Positions 1 to 9,474 of a stretch of DNA of 62,016 nucleotides are shown here, piece by piece. Location: positions 1-62,016 of the forward strand of contig NZ_JACJSJ010000048.1 of the NCBI RefSeq assembly GCF_014698115.1, read 5' to 3'. Within the stretch, counting starts at the first letter, position 1; every line of letters begins with the position of its first letter. The DNA comes from Nostoc sp. FACHB-973 (GTDB lineage: Bacteria > Cyanobacteriota > Cyanobacteriia > Cyanobacteriales > Nostocaceae). Made by a program: the position numbers and the translations under genes. The notes under the pieces are model-generated. The model did not search any database and had not been told where the DNA came from. It worked only from the letters and a program-made list of their open reading frames with translations.

Positions 1-4
1 GTAG

Positions 5-150
5 ATTGGGGATTGGGGACTGGGGACTGGGGACTGGGGACTGGGGACTGGGGACTGGGGATTAGGGATTGGGGATTGAGGATTTATTATTTTCCCTCAT
101 CTTCCTCATCTCCCTCATCTCCCCATCTCCCCATCTCCCTCATCCCCCAC
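5..150. repeat. Short tandem repeats (TGGGGAC heptamer, then CCCTCATCT-type)
   Basis: Bases 5-84 are near-perfect tandem copies of a TGGGGAC/TGGGGAT heptamer. Bases 92-150 are a second array of CTCATCTCC-like units running up to the stop codon of the next gene. Such arrays are characteristic of Nostocales intergenic DNA, and both types recur many times in this window. Confidence 0.9.
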
Positions 151-528
151 TCAACAGTACTGCGATACATCTTCGCCACATTCGTCGGCTAGGTAGCACA
201 ACGCTCGGAAACGTAAACCAACCACTTCTTCATATAAGGGATTGAGCTTACACATGGGCGGAATGTGAAACAGGGTTTTCCCGAATAATTTGACATCTCG
301 TTCAAAGGGACACTGAGATGGAATCAGTTGGCACAAGCGGTGAGCTAGTTGGCGATCGCGGACTTGAATGCCATCTACCCGCTGCTTTAAAGGTTGGAGA
401 ATATTCCAGTAGGACTTGGAAACAGGACGGCCTATCTGGGTTCCTCGATCATCACTAGTCTCTGGTTGATTGATTAAGACCCAGCTTGCCATAAAAATCT
501 TTTTTGTGGTATTATCAAATACCTTCAT
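151..528 (-). CDS. Mo-dependent nitrogenase C-terminal domain (Mo-nitro_C) family protein
   Basis: A 125-residue soluble protein. The second half, with the segments QCPFERD, KLFGKTLFHIPP, CKLNPLYEEVVGLRFRALCYLADECGEDV and a terminal Cys, matches the small cyanobacterial family named Mo-dependent nitrogenase C-terminus (assigned from memory of the family). Several conserved Cys (QCPF, MCKLNP, LCYLADEC) suggest metal binding or redox chemistry, but no function is established for stand-alone members. The start ATG at 528 begins MKVFDNTTKK. It is a single gene whose stop abuts a tandem-repeat array. No nif genes are nearby, so a role in nitrogen fixation cannot be argued from context. Confidence 0.78.
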   Translation of the reverse strand: MKVFDNTTKKIFMASWVLINQPETSDDRGTQIGRPVSKSYWNILQPLKQRVDGIQVRDRQLAHRLCQLIPSQCPFERDVKLFGKTLFHIPPMCKLNPLYEEVVGLRFRALCYLADECGEDVSQYC

Positions 529-1622
529 GGTTAATCCTCTGTGTTATTGAGGCTGTTCACCTATCTGGTGAATTTATACAATGTGGCAACGAACTTTCCG
601 GAAGATTCGTGTCCTGACTACGATATAATGTAATGCCTGATTAGCCACTTAAGTCAGAACCTAATTTATTACTACGTCAAGTTAACCGCAATTTTCGCGG
701 GATCGGTAGTGTAGTAATGTAATCTTGTTCGTAGCTTGACACAGTTTAAATTTTAGTGAAGACATCCACCGTTGGGTAGGTTTTAGTGTAACATTTACAA
801 AACTTAAAATAAAAGGTTTTTGAAAGTATTTTTTGTAAGTGTAAATAACGGTAATACCCTGGTGGGCAGCCTTTACTCTCCGTGTTTGTGCGTTCTTGCT
901 TATTTATATTCTGTTAACTGCTGGTTGAATAGGGCAGAACTAGAGAAAAAAATTTCCCTTAACTCAATAAAGTCTGCCTAACTAAGATAATCAGGCTAAT
1001 GTTAGTGATTTTGCTGCAATTTGCAACCTATAGCGTGTTAGGGCTAACTTAACTTACCTGGGATTATCACTAGGCTATATTCCTGGTTTACCCATGAACC
1101 GCGCGACTATTGCTTTAGATGTTCTAAATTTACAGAAAGCATGGCACGGCCTTTTTTTTCAATGACACCATAGCGCTAATTTTTACACCCTTAACGTTGA
1201 GTCAGACTTAAACTTTGGGTTTAAATCCGATTCCTTATTTACTAGCGATCGCTGGTGCAACTAAATATAGGCTCGGTAGCTACCTTGAGCAATAATCCGC
1301 AAAACATCTCAGATTTCCAGTACCAGTAACACTGTGTACTCTACTTTTAGTGTACCTCTGGGTTCATTGAGGGCGATCTTTGTGTTTCACGCAGAAAAAT
1401 TGGACTCAGTAATTTATAAAGAATTACTTAAAAAGTTTTCTTATTTTAAGTAATTATTCATAAAATTCAAATAATAAATGTATAAAAAAGTAATTTTTTA
1501 TTTTTTAGCTAACTCGGTTTAACTACTGTCGTAATCCAGAGATACATTGTGGCACAAATATCTTAGGCAATTACTAATTAGGTTGCTGTCAATAAAAACT
1601 GAGTATTAAAGGCGACTACAGT
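529..1622. other. Long non-coding stretch without a recognisable gene
   Basis: About 1.1 kb, AT-rich, with stops in all frames. No tRNA-like cloverleaf or convincing protein fragment was found. It presumably holds the divergent promoters of the two flanking genes. A small RNA could be hidden here, but nothing supports one directly. Confidence 0.5.
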
Positions 1623-2444
1623 ATGAGAATGGGAGATCATATTTACTATAATTGTGGTGCTTACAGCCATCATGGTATTGACTGTGGTGATGGTACAGTC
1701 ATCCACTATACAAAGAGTCAAGGAAATATTTCCCGTGTTTCTAGAGATTTTTTTGTATCTGGAAGGACAGTTTTTGTAAAAAAGTATGGTAATTGTGACT
1801 CACCAGACGTTGTAATTCAACGCGCGGAGAGTAGATTGGGGGAAAATGCCTATGACCTGTTTGATAATAATTGTGAACACTTTGCTACATGGTGTAAGAC
1901 AGGTATACACACAAGCGAACAAGTCAAAAATGCTGGAGCAGCGGCAGGAGGAGCGTCTGGAAGTGGAGCCGCAGTTGCAGGTAGTCTTGGTGTTGTCAGT
2001 GCTGCTGGAGCAGCCGCTGGGCTGAGTGGAGCCGGGATTATGTCAGGTCTGGCTACAGTTGGTGGAGTTATTGGTGGGGGAGCCGTTGCAGGCATAGGCG
2101 CACTGGGTGTCGCTCCTGCTGCAATAACAACCTTCGCAATGAATCAGGTTTTGGAAGATGATGAAAATCTGACTAACGAAGAGCGAGAAGCTCGTGCTGT
2201 TGGGAGAACGATGACGACTGTTGGTGCTGCTGCGGGCACTGCGGGAGCCGTTGGTGCAGTTGCAGCTGCCGGAAGCGTTGCTGGTCTGAGTGCAGCTGGA
2301 ATAACTTCGGGGTTAGCAGCTGTTGGGGCGACAGTTGGTGGTGGTATGGCAGCAGGTGTAGCTATCACAGTTGCAGCACCAGCAGTAGCAGCAGCAGCAG
2401 TTGGTTATGGTGCTTATTGTTTCTGGAAATGGATATCAGAATAA
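1623..2444 (+). CDS. LRAT/NlpC-P60-like cysteine enzyme with glycine-zipper membrane tail
   Basis: 273 residues. Residues 1-95 look like the lecithin:retinol acyltransferase (LRAT) branch of the permuted NlpC/P60 fold: start MGDHIYYNCGAYSHHGID with candidate catalytic His16/His17, a second His in GTVIHY, and the signature NNCEHFATWC with nucleophile Cys84. In this fold the Cys attacks an acyl or peptide carbonyl. Residues about 98-270 are almost only Gly, Ala, Val and Ser. They consist of two similar copies of a block containing AAGLSGAGIMSGLATVGG / VAGLSAAGITSGLAAVGA, separated by an acidic linker (EDDENLTNEEREAR). Such glycine-zipper stretches insert in membranes. There is no signal peptide. 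It could be a lipid-remodelling acyltransferase or a membrane-active toxin-like protein. It stands alone between non-coding stretches. Confidence 0.7.
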   Translation: MRMGDHIYYNCGAYSHHGIDCGDGTVIHYTKSQGNISRVSRDFFVSGRTVFVKKYGNCDSPDVVIQRAESRLGENAYDLFDNNCEHFATWCKTGIHTSEQVKNAGAAAGGASGSGAAVAGSLGVVSAAGAAAGLSGAGIMSGLATVGGVIGGGAVAGIGALGVAPAAITTFAMNQVLEDDENLTNEEREARAVGRTMTTVGAAAGTAGAVGAVAAAGSVAGLSAAGITSGLAAVGATVGGGMAAGVAITVAAPAVAAAAVGYGAYCFWKWISE

Positions 2445-2528
2445 TAAGTCAGCACTCTCGGCAAACTTGTTTATAGGCAATGACTTGACCTTGTAAAGGC
2501 AAATGATTTTTCTCTCAATCTCATGCCA

Positions 2529-2576
2529 AAGCGCAAAGACGCTCAGAAAAACTTTGCGTCTCTGCGCCTCTGCGTG
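2529..2576. terminator. Imperfect hairpin between convergent genes
   Basis: The arms GCAAAGACGC and GCGTCTCTGC (9 of 10 paired) enclose an A-rich loop, between the end of the LRAT-like gene and the end of rnj, which converge here. There is no clear T-run, so it may simply be one of the dispersed palindromic repeats serving as a terminator. Confidence 0.4.
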
Positions 2577-2585
2577 AGCTTATTA

Positions 2586-4358
2586 TTAAGATGCCACCTG
2601 AGCAGCAGTCCGAGTCCGCCTTCTTCTCCCATCGGCAACTTTCACTGGTGGTTCATCAGGAATTTGCATCAACAAAGTCACAGATGGTTGACATTGCAGC
2701 TCTCGACGAATGGAACGTTGCAATTCTCGCTCCAAAGTTCCTTGCAATCCACCCCAATCTATATCTGCTGCTTCACCTCCTCCAGCAGAAAATTCTGACC
2801 AGCGCACAGTGAGAATTTCTTCAATCCGCTGTTGTACCCATTTTTGCAGGAGCGATCGCTCTAAACTTGTAACAACACCCCGGAGGTGAATTTCTGGTTT
2901 TGCCAACAGTTTCCCATTCCAATCAATGGCGGCAGCAATAGTCACAATACCTTCTTCTGCCATGCGTTGCCGTTCTTGCAGCACTTTGGCACTTACCATA
3001 CCAGAACTTGTGGTATCTACCAATTCAATACCAGATGAGACCTTACCAGCAACGCGGATGGAGTTTTCAGTCAGTTCTACAACATCACCATTTTGAATAA
3101 TGATCATGTTTTCTGCTGGTATACCCATACTCTGAGCCGTTTCGGCGTGCTTCACCAGCATTCGATGTTCGCCGTGGAATGGCACAAAGAACTTCGGTCG
3201 AGTTAAAGCAATCATCAGCTTTTGCTCTTCTTGACAGCCGTGACCGGAGACGTGAATTCCTTTGTCCCGGCCATAGACCACCTTTGCCCCTTGAATCATT
3301 AATTTATCGATGGTATTGACTACAGCGATGGTATTTCCGGGAATCGGGTTAGCCGAGAACACTACTGTATCGCCTTGGCGAATTTTGATGTGGGGGTGTT
3401 CTTTATTGGCAATGCGGGTCATTGCTGACATTGTTTCGCCTTGGGAACCTGTAGTCAGAATCAACACACTTTCATCTGGCAGGTTGCGGACTGCGTGCAA
3501 TGGTTGCAGCAGATTATCCTCACACTTGATATAGCCTAGATTTCGGGCATGAGCAATCAAGTTGAGCATGGAACGCCCCACCACCGTTACTACACGGTTA
3601 TGCTTCTTCGCTAGATCTAAAATCATATTGATCCGATGGACGCTGGAAGCAAAGGTGGTGACGAACAATCGCCCAGTGGCTTGACCAAATACTCGGTCAA
3701 GATTGGGATAAACTGAACGTTCTGATGGTGTAAATCCTGGAACTTCAGAATTAGTGGAATCACTTAATAAGCAAAGGACGCCTTTTTCACCATGTTCTGC
3801 TAGCCTTTGCAGGTCAAACTTTTCGCCGTCCACTGGTGTGTGGTCAATTTTAAAATCCCCGGTGTGGATAATTACCCCAAGCGGCGTATGAATGGCAACA
3901 GTAAAGCTATCAGCTATGGAGTGGGTATTACGGATATATTCCACCAGAAAGTTTTTGCCAATCCGCACCACATCACGTGGTAGAACTTTTTTTAATTCTG
4001 TGCGATCGCGTACTCCTGCTTCTTCTAATTTACCCTCTAGCATTGCCATTGCTAGTCTTGGGCCATAAATCACAGGTATGTCAAATTGTTTGAGATGAAA
4101 AGCAATTCCACCAATATGGTCTTCATGACCGTGGGTAACGATCATCCCTTTAATTTTGTGGCGATTTTCCCGCAAATAGGTCGTATCTGGAAGAACAATA
4201 TTGACTCCATGCATCGCCTCTGTGGGAAAAGCCAATCCTGCATCTAACAGAATAATTTCATCGTCATATTCAAAAACACAGGTATTTTTTCCAATTTCAT
4301 GCAAACCGCCCAAAGGAATAATTTTCAAGGCGGAATTGTTAGCTTCGTTTTTAGCCAT
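2586..4358 (-). CDS. rnj: Ribonuclease J
   Basis: 590 residues, normal length for RNase J. This is a beta-CASP metallo-beta-lactamase with 5'-3' exo- and endoribonuclease activity in mRNA decay and rRNA maturation. The zinc motif THGHEDHIGG (His76, His78, Asp80, His81) is intact, as are the later HTGDFKID and SDSTN segments of the beta-CASP region and the C-terminal SGHG and PFHGEHRM motifs. The tail ends in a short basic stretch (GRRRRTRTA) that could contact RNA. The start ATG at 4358 (MAKNEANNSA) is preceded by a purine-rich GGAG on the minus strand. It lies last in asd-dapA-rnj, an order familiar in cyanobacteria, with a 279-bp gap after dapA, so it may also have its own promoter. Confidence 0.95.
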   Translation of the reverse strand: MAKNEANNSALKIIPLGGLHEIGKNTCVFEYDDEIILLDAGLAFPTEAMHGVNIVLPDTTYLRENRHKIKGMIVTHGHEDHIGGIAFHLKQFDIPVIYGPRLAMAMLEGKLEEAGVRDRTELKKVLPRDVVRIGKNFLVEYIRNTHSIADSFTVAIHTPLGVIIHTGDFKIDHTPVDGEKFDLQRLAEHGEKGVLCLLSDSTNSEVPGFTPSERSVYPNLDRVFGQATGRLFVTTFASSVHRINMILDLAKKHNRVVTVVGRSMLNLIAHARNLGYIKCEDNLLQPLHAVRNLPDESVLILTTGSQGETMSAMTRIANKEHPHIKIRQGDTVVFSANPIPGNTIAVVNTIDKLMIQGAKVVYGRDKGIHVSGHGCQEEQKLMIALTRPKFFVPFHGEHRMLVKHAETAQSMGIPAENMIIIQNGDVVELTENSIRVAGKVSSGIELVDTTSSGMVSAKVLQERQRMAEEGIVTIAAAIDWNGKLLAKPEIHLRGVVTSLERSLLQKWVQQRIEEILTVRWSEFSAGGGEAADIDWGGLQGTLERELQRSIRRELQCQPSVTLLMQIPDEPPVKVADGRRRRTRTAAQVAS

Positions 4359-4637
4359 TTTCTCCTTAGATTGTTACTTTTTGTTAATTCAGTTGATAGT
4401 TAACGAACTTGTATTTCAAACAACCTCAGTTGTCTTTTGAATAAGTCCCAAAGCGATCTTCTTTTAATTGAGATTTTCAATTGTTTATTCAATAAAAAGG
4501 ACGGTAGACTAAAGGGTTCATAGTATATCTATTAGTCCTATTACAGGTTTTTAAATAGTGACCTGTTAACAATTATGGTCATTGTTTATATGTATGTTTG
4601 GCAAGCACCAGATTAGCAGCACTCAACCAGCTGGTGG

Positions 4638-5534
4638 CTAGATTAAACTAAGTTCTTTAAGAACCGCCTCTAACTTTTGACTTACTTCTGAGTCCGCTTC
4701 GCATAGCGGCGGACGAGTTGAACCAACCTCCCAACCTTGAAGTTTCAGTGCCTTTTTAATTGGAATGGGATTTGAAGTGAGAAATAAAGCTTTAAACAAC
4801 GGGAAGAGTTGGAGATGAATGTCGCTTGCTACCTCAATTTTACCCGCACTAAAAGCCTGGATCATCTGCTGTAGTTGGTTGCCTACCAGATGAGATGCCA
4901 CACTTACTACACCCCTTGCCCCAATCGCTAACATGGGCAAAGTCATGTAATCATCACCAGAGTAGATCTGAAATTCTTTTGGTGTCAAGCGGCGAATTTC
5001 ACTTGCCTGATCTATGCTACCAGTGGATTCTTTTATCCCGACAATGTTACTCACCTCAGCTAACTGGGCAACTGTTTCTGGCTGGAGGTTTTGTCCGGTA
5101 CGACCGGGGACGTTATATAACAACAGTGGTAAGTCGGGACAGGCTTGTGCTATGGCCTGAAAGTGTGCTTTTAATCCCGCTTGCGGTGGTTTGTTGTAAT
5201 AAGGAACAACCTGTAAGGAACCGTGTACTCCTATTTTAGCCGCTTTTTGGGTAGCAGCGATCGCTTCTTTGGTGGAATTTGAACCACAACCTGCTATTAC
5301 CTTGGCTTTTCCTGCCACGGACTGCAATACTTCGACAAACAACTGGTACTCCTCCTCCCAATTCAGGGTAGGGGATTCTCCTGTTGTGCCACATACCACC
5401 AAAGTATCTGTACCATTGTTAGCTAGATGCGCTGCTAGTTCTGCCGCTAGATGGTAGTTGACACTACCATCTGCTTTAAACGGCGTAATCATAGCGGTTA
5501 AAACATTGCCAAAATCTCCCACCCTCTTTGTCAC
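4638..5534 (-). CDS. dapA: 4-hydroxy-tetrahydrodipicolinate synthase
   Basis: 298 residues, standard DapA length. It condenses pyruvate with aspartate semialdehyde, the first committed step to meso-diaminopimelate and lysine. The TIM-barrel motifs are intact: the GTTGESPTL phosphate/pyruvate-site loop, catalytic Tyr140 in LYNVPGRT and the Schiff-base Lys168 in GIKESTG. It sits directly downstream of asd (115-bp gap with tandem repeats), so the two consecutive pathway enzymes are probably co-transcribed. Confidence 0.96.
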   Translation of the reverse strand: MTKRVGDFGNVLTAMITPFKADGSVNYHLAAELAAHLANNGTDTLVVCGTTGESPTLNWEEEYQLFVEVLQSVAGKAKVIAGCGSNSTKEAIAATQKAAKIGVHGSLQVVPYYNKPPQAGLKAHFQAIAQACPDLPLLLYNVPGRTGQNLQPETVAQLAEVSNIVGIKESTGSIDQASEIRRLTPKEFQIYSGDDYMTLPMLAIGARGVVSVASHLVGNQLQQMIQAFSAGKIEVASDIHLQLFPLFKALFLTSNPIPIKKALKLQGWEVGSTRPPLCEADSEVSQKLEAVLKELSLI

Positions 5535-5628
5535 TCCTAATTACCCATGTTTTTATATTTTGGTGGTTTTCTATTGTAATAATCTATTTACAAATTGATT
5601 TCAAGTGTCCTTTGTCAGTTGTCCTTTG

Positions 5629-5660
5629 CTAATGACTAATGACCAATGACTAATGACTCG
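5629..5660. repeat. Tandem heptamer TAATGAC array
   Basis: Repeated AATGACTAATGACCAATGACTAATGAC units lie in the asd-dapA gap and run through the asd stop region. This is the complement of the GTCATTA array at 11.5 kb. Confidence 0.8.
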
Positions 5661-6687
5661 TAACTAATGGTTTGAGTAGATTTTTCTCTACCAATAATTC
5701 GGCAATTTGTATTGCATTCAATGCTGCTCCTTTCCGGATTTGGTCGCCACATAACCATAACTCCAAACCACAAGGATGAGAAATATCCTGGCGAATTCTT
5801 CCCACTAGAACTTCATCCCGACCTGTTGCTTCAATTGGCATCGGAAAGTGATTATTTTCCCAATCTTCTACCAATTTTACTCCAGGAGCAGAATTTAAAA
5901 TTTCTTTGGCTGCTTCTACACTAAAGGGAGTTGCAAATTCTAAATTAATTGCTTCTGAGTGAGCGCGGAGTACGGGAACCCGTACACAAGTCGCAGTAAT
6001 TCTGATTTCCTGGCTGCCAAAAATCTTTCGGGTTTCGTTAACCATTTTCATTTCTTCCTCACAATAACCCAAATCGTTTAATGGCGAGTTGTGGGGGAAT
6101 AAATTAAATGCCAATGGGTAAGGCAATACTTCGGCAACTGGTGGCTGTCCTTGTAGTATAGCGCTGGTTTGGGTTTTCACTTCTGCCATTGCTCTTGCCC
6201 CAGCACCACTAGCAGATTGGTAAGTTGAGGCTACAATCCGTTGCACTGGTTTAATTTTATGCAATGGCCATACTGCCACAGTCATTAAAATCGTTGTGCA
6301 GTTGGGATTAGCAATAATGCCTTGGTGATTGGCTGCGGCTTGGGGATTTACCTCTGGTACTACTAAGGGAACTTCGGGGTTCATGCGGAAGGCACTGGAG
6401 TTATCAATTACCACTGCGCCTTTTTCCACGGCGATGGCTGCCCAAGTTTTAGATGTGGAACCACCTGCACTAGCCAATACTATATCAACGTTTTCAAAGG
6501 CGCGATCGCTTACTGGTTCTACTGGTATATTTTCCCCATTAAACCGTAGCGATCGCCCTGCACTCCGTTCTGATGCCAATAACTTCAACTCAGCAACGGG
6601 AAAACCACGGCTTTCTAATAATTCCAGCAACTCTGTACCAACGGCACCAGTTGCTCCCAAAATGGCTACACGATAGGATTTAGACAA
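5650..6687 (-). CDS. asd: Aspartate-semialdehyde dehydrogenase
   Basis: 345 residues. It reduces aspartyl phosphate to aspartate semialdehyde with NADPH, feeding lysine, threonine, methionine and DAP. The N-terminal Rossmann motif GATGAVGTELLELL is followed by the catalytic NPNCTT with Cys130 and the QSASGAGARAM loop. The downstream RAHSEAI carries the active-site His. The start ATG at 6687 begins MSKSYRVAIL and is preceded by a strong GAGGAAG-type ribosome site. The product of this enzyme is the substrate of the next gene, dapA. Confidence 0.96.
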   Translation of the reverse strand: MSKSYRVAILGATGAVGTELLELLESRGFPVAELKLLASERSAGRSLRFNGENIPVEPVSDRAFENVDIVLASAGGSTSKTWAAIAVEKGAVVIDNSSAFRMNPEVPLVVPEVNPQAAANHQGIIANPNCTTILMTVAVWPLHKIKPVQRIVASTYQSASGAGARAMAEVKTQTSAILQGQPPVAEVLPYPLAFNLFPHNSPLNDLGYCEEEMKMVNETRKIFGSQEIRITATCVRVPVLRAHSEAINLEFATPFSVEAAKEILNSAPGVKLVEDWENNHFPMPIEATGRDEVLVGRIRQDISHPCGLELWLCGDQIRKGAALNAIQIAELLVEKNLLKPLVTSH

Positions 6688-7691
6688 ACTCGCTTCCTCC
6701 TTTAAGAGGTTTGTGTGTAATTTTTTGGAACAATTGTTAATTTACTTATATTTAAATGGCGATCGCACTTGGGAAATACATTTTGAATAAATTTAGATTT
6801 TTTTCTAATTTAGTCTATATTTATCAATCTAAGACATTTATTTTTTTGGCTATTTCATAAATTTAAGTGATGTTCCACATTAGAATCATTACCTGTTCAA
6901 TCTTGACATTAATTTTAAACTATATATTACTATACAACAAACCGCAATTTAACATATTGATATATCTGCACTTGAGCTTTTCAGAGGTCTTCTACGTAGA
7001 ATATGGAATAAACGTCTTAGTTGCAAAATGAATTATCAAAATCACAAATATACTGTATATTCAAACGTAATCAAGCTAGTACAACATTAAACTTAGCTAT
7101 TGGACTAGACAACAGATGCGCTGTGCTACAACAAGTTAATAGCTAGACTCAATACTATAACTATAACTTTAGAGTGCTAACTACTGGTGGTTGAGAACCA
7201 GGATATCACGGCGTCAGCCCACTGAATAATTAATTCGTGAATTCTCAGTTTGTTTGTGGAAGTGGGGAGTGGAGAGATAAGGGGGATGAGGGAGTGTGGG
7301 GAGAAAAACTCTTAACTCCTCACAGGCTAAACGCGCCGCTACCGCTAACAGCACTGCCAATGCCCAATGCCCAATGCCCAATACTTCTTTCTCTACGAGA
7401 TGCTGTGCCAACGGCAACTCTTGGAGACGGTAGGCGTAGCTTGCTTCCCCGTAGGGATACGCTCAGTACAAGTGTCCTATGCCCAATGACTAATTGTTAT
7501 GAAGCTAAAGTGTCAACTCTCTGGACATTGGCAGTACACTGGAACTTTGCCCCAGGACAACTATCCATTTTTGGATATCATGAAGCCTTGTGGCAACCTC
7601 CCATTGCCCCTAAGAGACATCAAGCCATAAACGCGAACTTGCGTCTTGTGTGTACTCGGAGTTTAAAATACCAGAAAACTAGAGACGAAGC
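6688..7691. other. 1-kb intergenic region with dispersed repeats
   Basis: It separates the divergent asd and tig genes and must contain both promoters. The asd-proximal half is AT-rich and featureless. The tig-proximal half holds CCCAATG tandem copies (7356-7384) and a dispersed palindromic repeat (7388-7464). An open frame of 152 codons here is made from those repeats and was not called. Confidence 0.6.
7388..7464. repeat. Dispersed repeat with CTCTACGAGA and GCGTAGCTTGC segments
   Basis: It shares the segments CTCTACGAGA(T/C)GC and, inverted, GCAAGCTACGC with the block at 47335-47421. This indicates a repeat family rather than coding sequence. Confidence 0.6.
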
Positions 7692-9131
7692 ATGAAAGTC
7701 ACCCAGGAAAAACTTCCCGCCAGCCAAATTGGCTTGGAAATAGAAATTACGCCGGAAATTACCAAGCAAACTTACGAACAAGTCATTAAAAACTTAGCGA
7801 GTACTGCCAATATTCCTGGGTTTCGCAAAGGCAAGGTGCCTCGGCCAATATTGCTACAACGACTGGGTACGACTCGAATTAAGGCAGCAGCCTTGGAAGA
7901 ACTAATTCAAGATGGCATTGAGCAAGCAGTTAAACAAGAATCTATCCAGGCAATCGGCCAGCCGCAATTGCGCTCGTCATTTGAGGATTTGATTAATAAT
8001 TATGAACCTGGAAAACCCCTGACGATTTCGGCGGCTGTCGATGTCGAACCAGAAGTAAATTTAGTGCAGTATACGGATTTGCAGGCTCAAGCTGAGGAAA
8101 TCAAGTACGAGCCAGAACGAGTAGAGAACACTCTGGACAAGCAACGTGAAGAACTGGCAACATTGATTCCTGTAGAAGGACGTGCAGCCCAAATCGGTGA
8201 TATTGGCGTAGTCGATTTTAAAGGTGTGTTCTCAAAAGTCGAGGGCGAAGAGGAAGCAGGCGAACCAGAAGCGATTCCCGGAGCTGAAGCGACTGATTTT
8301 CAGTTGGAGTTGCAGGAAGATAAATTTATTCCAGGTTTTGTCTCTGGTATGGTGGGCATGAATCCTGGAGAAACCAGAGAAATTGCGGCGCAGTTCCCAG
8401 ATCCATATGCTAATGAAGATTTAGCAGGAAAAGCAGCAACTTTCACCGTGACGCTCAAAGAAATCAAAGAAAAAGAGCTACCAGAATTAAATGACGACTT
8501 TGCTCAAGAAGTCAGCGACTTTGAAACTTTGGAGGAGTTGCGCGCGTCTCTGGTAGAGCGATATCAAAAAGAAGCCCAGGAAAAAACCAGAACCAACAAG
8601 CAAGAAGCCTTGTTAACGGAACTGCTTAAGCACGTAGAAGTTGACTTACCAGCAACGTTAATTGAGAAAGAAGTGGATGCAATGCTGACTCAAACAGCGA
8701 TTCGCTTGTCTCAGCAAGGACTAGATGTGAGGAAGTTGTTTACTCAAGATATTATTCCTCAATTACGGGAGCGATCGCGCTCTGAAGCAATTGAACGCCT
8801 CAAACGTTCTTTATCTATACGCGAAGTCGGTAAACGCGAATCTATCGAAGTCACACCAGACGAAATCGCAGCCAGAGTCACAGAACTTTTACAAGAATAT
8901 CCAGATGAGCAAGATATTGATGAAGAAAGACTGCGCTCAATGGTCGAAAATGAACTGTTAACCGAAAAAATCGTTGACTGGCTCTTAGAACACTCCTCAG
9001 TTGAACTTGTACCCGAAGGCTCCCTGAATCTAGCAGAGGAAACTGAAGCAACAGAATCTGATGCTGATGCTGATGTACCTGAGACAGAAGAAGAAAACAG
9101 CGAACCTTCCGCAGAAGCCACACCAGAGTAG
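7692..9131 (+). CDS. tig: Trigger factor (ribosome-associated peptidyl-prolyl isomerase chaperone)
   Basis: 479 residues, usual length. The N-terminal ribosome-binding domain carries the signature region PGFRKGKVPRPI near residue 43. The central FKBP-like domain includes VDFKG and GFVSGMVGMNPGETR. The C-terminal helical chaperone arm runs to about residue 440. The final 35 residues are acidic (ATESDADADVPETEEENSEPSAEATPE), a low-complexity tail common in cyanobacterial trigger factors. It heads the conserved tig-clpP-clpX block, which links nascent-chain folding with proteolysis. A 343-bp gap containing tandem repeats separates it from clpP, so an additional clpP promoter is likely. Confidence 0.96.
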   Translation: MKVTQEKLPASQIGLEIEITPEITKQTYEQVIKNLASTANIPGFRKGKVPRPILLQRLGTTRIKAAALEELIQDGIEQAVKQESIQAIGQPQLRSSFEDLINNYEPGKPLTISAAVDVEPEVNLVQYTDLQAQAEEIKYEPERVENTLDKQREELATLIPVEGRAAQIGDIGVVDFKGVFSKVEGEEEAGEPEAIPGAEATDFQLELQEDKFIPGFVSGMVGMNPGETREIAAQFPDPYANEDLAGKAATFTVTLKEIKEKELPELNDDFAQEVSDFETLEELRASLVERYQKEAQEKTRTNKQEALLTELLKHVEVDLPATLIEKEVDAMLTQTAIRLSQQGLDVRKLFTQDIIPQLRERSRSEAIERLKRSLSIREVGKRESIEVTPDEIAARVTELLQEYPDEQDIDEERLRSMVENELLTEKIVDWLLEHSSVELVPEGSLNLAEETEATESDADADVPETEEENSEPSAEATPE

Positions 9132-9200
9132 TGAAAACCCCACAGGCATCATTCACCACTCTTGAGCTAAAGTACTGGTGAAATGGGTAAGCTAAAAGAA

Positions 9201-9297
9201 ATGAGGGAGATGAGGGAGATGAAGGGGATGAGGGAGATGAGGGATTAAGAATTAATAACCAGTCCCCAGTCCCCAGTCCCCAGTCCCCAATCCCCAC
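9201..9297. repeat. Two tandem arrays in the tig-clpP gap
   Basis: Bases 9201-9246 are nine-base GATGAGGGA units; 9259-9297 are CAGTCCC heptamers. The rest of the 343-bp gap shows no gene. Confidence 0.85.
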
Positions 9298-9474
9298 AAT
9301 TAAAGAATTTTCAGGAAATAGTGACATCATTTGCGTCTGGGCTTGATACTGTGTTACACGAGAGGAATTTATATGAGGCATAATGGTTAACACGTAGCTT
9401 AAATAAAAATCCCACTCGTCAACAAGGCAGCATCTGCTGCTGAGACCTCTATCCCAATTATCGTTAAATCTTCT

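Noticed and set aside
1..150. Possible CRISPR array
   Set aside because: Units are 7-9 bases, directly abutting, without unique spacers; they are short tandem repeats like those elsewhere in the window.
151..528. A nitrogenase structural gene
   Set aside because: The resemblance is only to a small stand-alone family named after the nitrogenase C-terminus; no nifDHK features or neighbours exist.
529..1622. tRNA or known small RNA in the long gap
   Set aside because: No T-loop (GGTTCGAATCC-like) or cloverleaf pairing was found by eye.
7237..7695. Open frame of 152 codons upstream of tig
   Set aside because: It is assembled from CCCAATG heptamers and a dispersed palindromic repeat, overlaps the tig start and has no family resemblance.
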